Shown: in pieces, positions 8,153-9,937 of the stretch | Position numbering within the stretch: the first letter of the stretch is position 1 | How the letters are laid out: each line of letters begins with the position of its first letter | Assembly: GCA_030052355.1 (NCBI GenBank) | Contig: JASIGS010000223.1 | Span: forward strand, 1-9,937 | Length of the DNA: 9,937 bases | Direction: 5' to 3' | Origin: Streptosporangiaceae bacterium | GTDB lineage: Bacteria > Actinomycetota > Actinomycetes > Streptosporangiales > Streptosporangiaceae | Program-made: the position numbers and the translations under genes | The notes under the pieces: model-generated | What the model saw: only the letters and a program-made list of their open reading frames with translations | The model's database searches: none | Told to the model about the DNA's origin: nothing

Positions 8153-8200
8153 GGGTGTGTGCATCTGGTCCGGCTATAGGCGGACCAGATGCACACACCC
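8153..8200. repeat. Perfect inverted repeat: 20-bp stem, 8-nt loop
   Basis: The left arm GGGTGTGTGCATCTGGTCCG (8153-8172) is the exact reverse complement of the right arm (8181-8200). The loop GCTATAGG contains the small palindrome CTATAG. No T-run follows on either strand, so it is not a canonical intrinsic terminator, although U-less hairpins do terminate in some actinobacteria. It lies 121 bp before the TetR start and could be an insulator, an attenuating leader hairpin, a protein-binding site or the relic of a small mobile element. Confidence 0.9.
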
Positions 8201-8303
8201 TCGGCGATCATGTACCTGTTCGGAGCGTGCTGGCCGCCTGCTACATCCCTTTCGCCTAGGTATGCGAGGTTAGGAAGCGAAGCCGAGGCGGCGGGCTGCG
8301 CGC

Positions 8304-8325
8304 GGAGGGAGCGATGCCGAGGTGA
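8304..8325 (+). promoter_or_regulatory. TetR ribosome binding site with overlapping three-codon ORF
   Basis: GGAGG (8304-8308) is ideally placed 5 bp before ATG CCG AGG TGA (8314-8325), whose stop overlaps the GTG start of the TetR gene at 8322. The same SD is 13 bp from that GTG, which is too far for efficient direct initiation. Reinitiation after a Met-Pro-Arg peptide, or a small sequence error, are the two explanations I see. Confidence 0.45.
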
Positions 8326-9089
8326 CGCTGGGTCCAGAAAAGCTGCCTCCGCCGCCCGGCCAGCGGCTGCCGGACAGGTCAGCGCGCCGGCGCCGCGAGC
8401 CCATCAGCCGCGAGGCGATCGTCGCCACCACCATCAGGCTGCTGGATGCCGAGGGCCTCGATGCGCTGAGCATGCGCCGGATCGCCGAGGAGCTCGGCAC
8501 CGGTGCCGCCTCGCTGTACTGGCACGTCGGCAGCAAAGACGGCCTGCTCGACCTCGTCTTCGACGAGATCATCGGCGAAGGCCTCGGCGAGCGCGAGCTG
8601 CCCGAGCCCGTTCCTGGCAAGTGGCGCGAGCAGGTCAAGGAGGTCGCCAGGGAACAGCGTGCCCTCTGCCTGCGCCATCCCTGGATCGTCCGGGTGTCGA
8701 TCGGCCGCATCCCGATGGGACCGAACGCGCTGCGCTACTCCGAATTTGTCCTGGCCATCCTCGTGTCCGGCGGACTGCCGCCGGCCCTGGCCGTGCAGGG
8801 CCATCACCTGCTGATCGCGACCATCAACGGCTTCACGCTCGACGAGACCGGAGTCGGCGACAACCCCGCGGAGGAGATCGAGGCGGGCTTGCGGCAGGCG
8901 GGGAACGCGGCGCGCGACTACCTGGCCTCGCTGCCGGCCGACACCTTCCCCAACCTGGTCGCGTTCGCCGACGAGTTCACCTACATCGACCGGGACGAGA
9001 GCTTCGAGCTGCTCCTCGATATCTTCGTGGATGGGCTAGCCCGCCTGGCCACTCTTCGCGACGGATCCGGGGGTCGGCCCCCGGGCTGA
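8322..9089 (+). CDS. TetR/AcrR-family transcriptional repressor (255 aa)
   Basis: Dimeric ligand-responsive repressor. The N-terminus is a basic, proline-rich extension (about 1-28, with RSARRRR at 19-25). The TetR HTH follows: SREAIVATTIRLLDAEGLDA (29-48), then LSMRRIAEELGTGAASLYWH (49-68) with recognition helix around GAASLYWHV, and KDGLLDLVFDEI (72-83) starting helix 4. The long C-terminal domain (about 95-245) resembles the TetR_C_1 type found in tetracycline-repressor-like proteins. The GTG at 8322 is the only usable in-frame start after an upstream stop at 8271, giving a normal N-terminal domain. It is divergent from the MFS exporter, which it likely represses through the GAAC-N3-GTTC sites, and lies 31 bp upstream of the aminotransferase gene, with which it is probably co-transcribed. 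Its ligand may be the exporter substrate. Confidence 0.93.
   Translation: MTLGPEKLPPPPGQRLPDRSARRRREPISREAIVATTIRLLDAEGLDALSMRRIAEELGTGAASLYWHVGSKDGLLDLVFDEIIGEGLGERELPEPVPGKWREQVKEVAREQRALCLRHPWIVRVSIGRIPMGPNALRYSEFVLAILVSGGLPPALAVQGHHLLIATINGFTLDETGVGDNPAEEIEAGLRQAGNAARDYLASLPADTFPNLVAFADEFTYIDRDESFELLLDIFVDGLARLATLRDGSGGRPPG
9067..9084 (+). terminator. Strong GC hairpin at the 3' end of the TetR gene
   Basis: CCGGGGG (9067-9073) and CCCCCGG (9078-9084) pair perfectly around a TCGG loop, within the last seven codons before the TetR stop. No T-run follows. It could reduce read-through into the aminotransferase gene or act as an mRNA stability element; the codons themselves encode a flexible Gly/Pro tail. 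Confidence 0.35.
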
Positions 9090-9120
9090 CACAACGGCTG
9101 GCACAACACGGAGGCGACAG

Positions 9121-9937
9121 GTGCTGCAGACCTTTGACGAACGCAATCGCGACCTCATCGTCAGCGTCGGCGGAAGGCTGGCACACCGGGACCAGGCGGG
9201 TGTCAGCCCGTTCGACTCCGTCGTGCAGGGCGGCGACGCGGTGTGGGAAGGGCTGCGACTGTACAACGGGAAGATCTTCCGGCTCGACGCGCACCTGGCC
9301 CGGCTGCGGCGGTCCGCCCAGGCGCTGGCGTTTGAGAAGATCCCGTCCGACGACGAGATCATCGCGGAGATCCGGCGCACGCTGGCCGCTAACAGCATGA
9401 CGGACAACGTGCACATCCGGCTGACGCTGACCCGCGGCGTCAAGATCACGAGTGGCATGGACCCCAGGCTCAACCAGCACGGCCCCACGCTGATCGTCCT
9501 GGCCGAGCACAAGCCGCCGGTATACGACACCGGCGGCATCACGCTCATCACGTCCAGCGTGCGGCGCAGCGCCCCGGACAGCCTGGACCCGAAGATCCAT
9601 CACAACAACCTGCTCACCTCGATCCTGGCCAAGATCGAGGCGAACGTGGCGGGCGCGGATGACGCCATCATGCTTGACCAGCGCGGTTTCGTCGCCGAGA
9701 CCAACGCGACGCACGTCTTCCTGGTCACCGGGGGCGTGCTCGGCACCCCGACGACCGCCGCCTGCCCGGAGGGCATCACCCGGCAGGCAGTGCTCGACCT
9801 GGCCGCCGACGCCGGGTTGCAGTGCGCAGTCGGCGATTACAGCCTGACCCAGCTCTACGCGGCGGACGAGGTGTTCGTCACCGGCACGATGGGCGGTCTC
9901 GTACCGGTGCTGGCGGTCGACGGCCGGACGATCGGGG
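9121..9937 (+). CDS. Fold-type IV (branched-chain-type) PLP aminotransferase, 3'-truncated by the window edge
   Basis: Cytosolic PLP enzyme of aminotransferase class IV, the group of branched-chain aminotransferases, D-amino-acid aminotransferase and aminodeoxychorismate lyase. The GTG start at 9121 has GGAGG (9110-9114) 6 bp upstream. 272 residues are visible and the frame is open at the edge; the family is about 290-320 residues. Seen: FDSVVQGGDAVWEGLRLY (31-48); R100 in HIRLTLTRG; DPKIHHNNLL (156-165) with K158 as the probable Schiff-base lysine; DAIMLDQRGFVAETNATHVF (181-200) with E193 as the probable PLP pyridine-nitrogen partner; PEGITRQAV (216-224); and the phosphate-site loop TGTMGGL (254-260). 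The DSVVQGG and PKIHHNN signatures resemble the C-terminal half of plant branched-chain-aminotransferase-like fusion proteins more than E. coli IlvE, so the substrate should not be assumed to be leucine, isoleucine or valine. Probably in an operon with the TetR gene. Confidence 0.9.
   Translation, partial: MLQTFDERNRDLIVSVGGRLAHRDQAGVSPFDSVVQGGDAVWEGLRLYNGKIFRLDAHLARLRRSAQALAFEKIPSDDEIIAEIRRTLAANSMTDNVHIRLTLTRGVKITSGMDPRLNQHGPTLIVLAEHKPPVYDTGGITLITSSVRRSAPDSLDPKIHHNNLLTSILAKIEANVAGADDAIMLDQRGFVAETNATHVFLVTGGVLGTPTTAACPEGITRQAVLDLAADAGLQCAVGDYSLTQLYAADEVFVTGTMGGLVPVLAVDGRTIG

Larger units (their letters stand above)
7974..8321. other. 348-bp divergent intergenic control region between the MFS and TetR genes
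   Basis: This interval must carry the promoters for both divergent genes. From left to right it holds the exporter's SD (7979-7983), a lone half-site TCGAAC (7989-7994), two palindromic operator candidates (8008-8039), an inverted pair GTTCG/CGAAC (8087-8091 / 8098-8102), a perfect long hairpin (8153-8200) and the TetR leader. The part near 7985-8090 is AT-richer than the genes. A weak plus-strand candidate is TTCGGT (8055-8060), 17 bp before TAGTAC (8078-8083); I do not regard it as established. Confidence 0.6.

Noticed and set aside
8091..8273. 60-residue plus-strand ORF spanning the long hairpin
   Set aside because: Its coding sequence would have to run through a perfect 20-bp inverted repeat, it has no SD, and the composition is not protein-like.
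1..9937. Search for CRISPR arrays, tRNA or rRNA genes, transposases and integrases
   Set aside because: No spaced short repeats, tRNA-like cloverleaf, rRNA stretch or recombinase motifs were recognised by reading; the only repeats are the ones listed.

Overview
The window is very GC-rich, uses GTG starts freely and has Shine-Dalgarno (SD) sequences of the GGAGG type. Its first gene matches the mycothiol-dependent formaldehyde dehydrogenase MscR, and mycothiol is essentially confined to actinobacteria. A secreted propeller-like protein and a very large LAL-type LuxR regulator also fit a soil-type actinomycete. I cannot name the genus.

Layout. (1) Positions 1-1604, plus strand: the 3' part of mscR overlaps by 4 bp (GTGA) a 240-residue sulfotransferase-like protein. 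(2) 1690-2889, plus strand: a secreted protein with about seven W-A-V-G / H-W-x-G-x-x-W repeats, probably a beta-propeller. (3) 2890-3413: non-coding, with a perfectly phased tandem duplication of 39 bp and small inverted repeats. (4) 3414-7973, minus strand: a 14-TM DHA2-type MFS exporter, then 63 bp downstream a 994-residue LAL regulator. (5) 7974-8321: divergent control region with two near-identical GAAC-N3-GTTC palindromes just upstream of the exporter, and a perfect 20-bp-stem hairpin nearer the TetR gene. (6) 8322-9937, plus strand: a TetR-family repressor followed after 31 bp by a fold-type IV, branched-chain-type aminotransferase that runs off the window.

How the parts fit together. 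The TetR repressor, the palindromes and the exporter form a classic locally regulated efflux unit. The LAL protein follows the exporter on the same strand and may be co-transcribed. The most unusual point is that the sulfotransferase-like protein (882-1604) and the aminotransferase (9121 onward) resemble, in that order, the N- and C-terminal halves of a plant fusion protein annotated as branched-chain-amino-acid aminotransferase-like. This suggests that the two bacterial proteins act together, and that the intervening 7.5 kb is either an insertion or part of the same functional neighbourhood. That reading rests on remembered family sequences and needs a database check.
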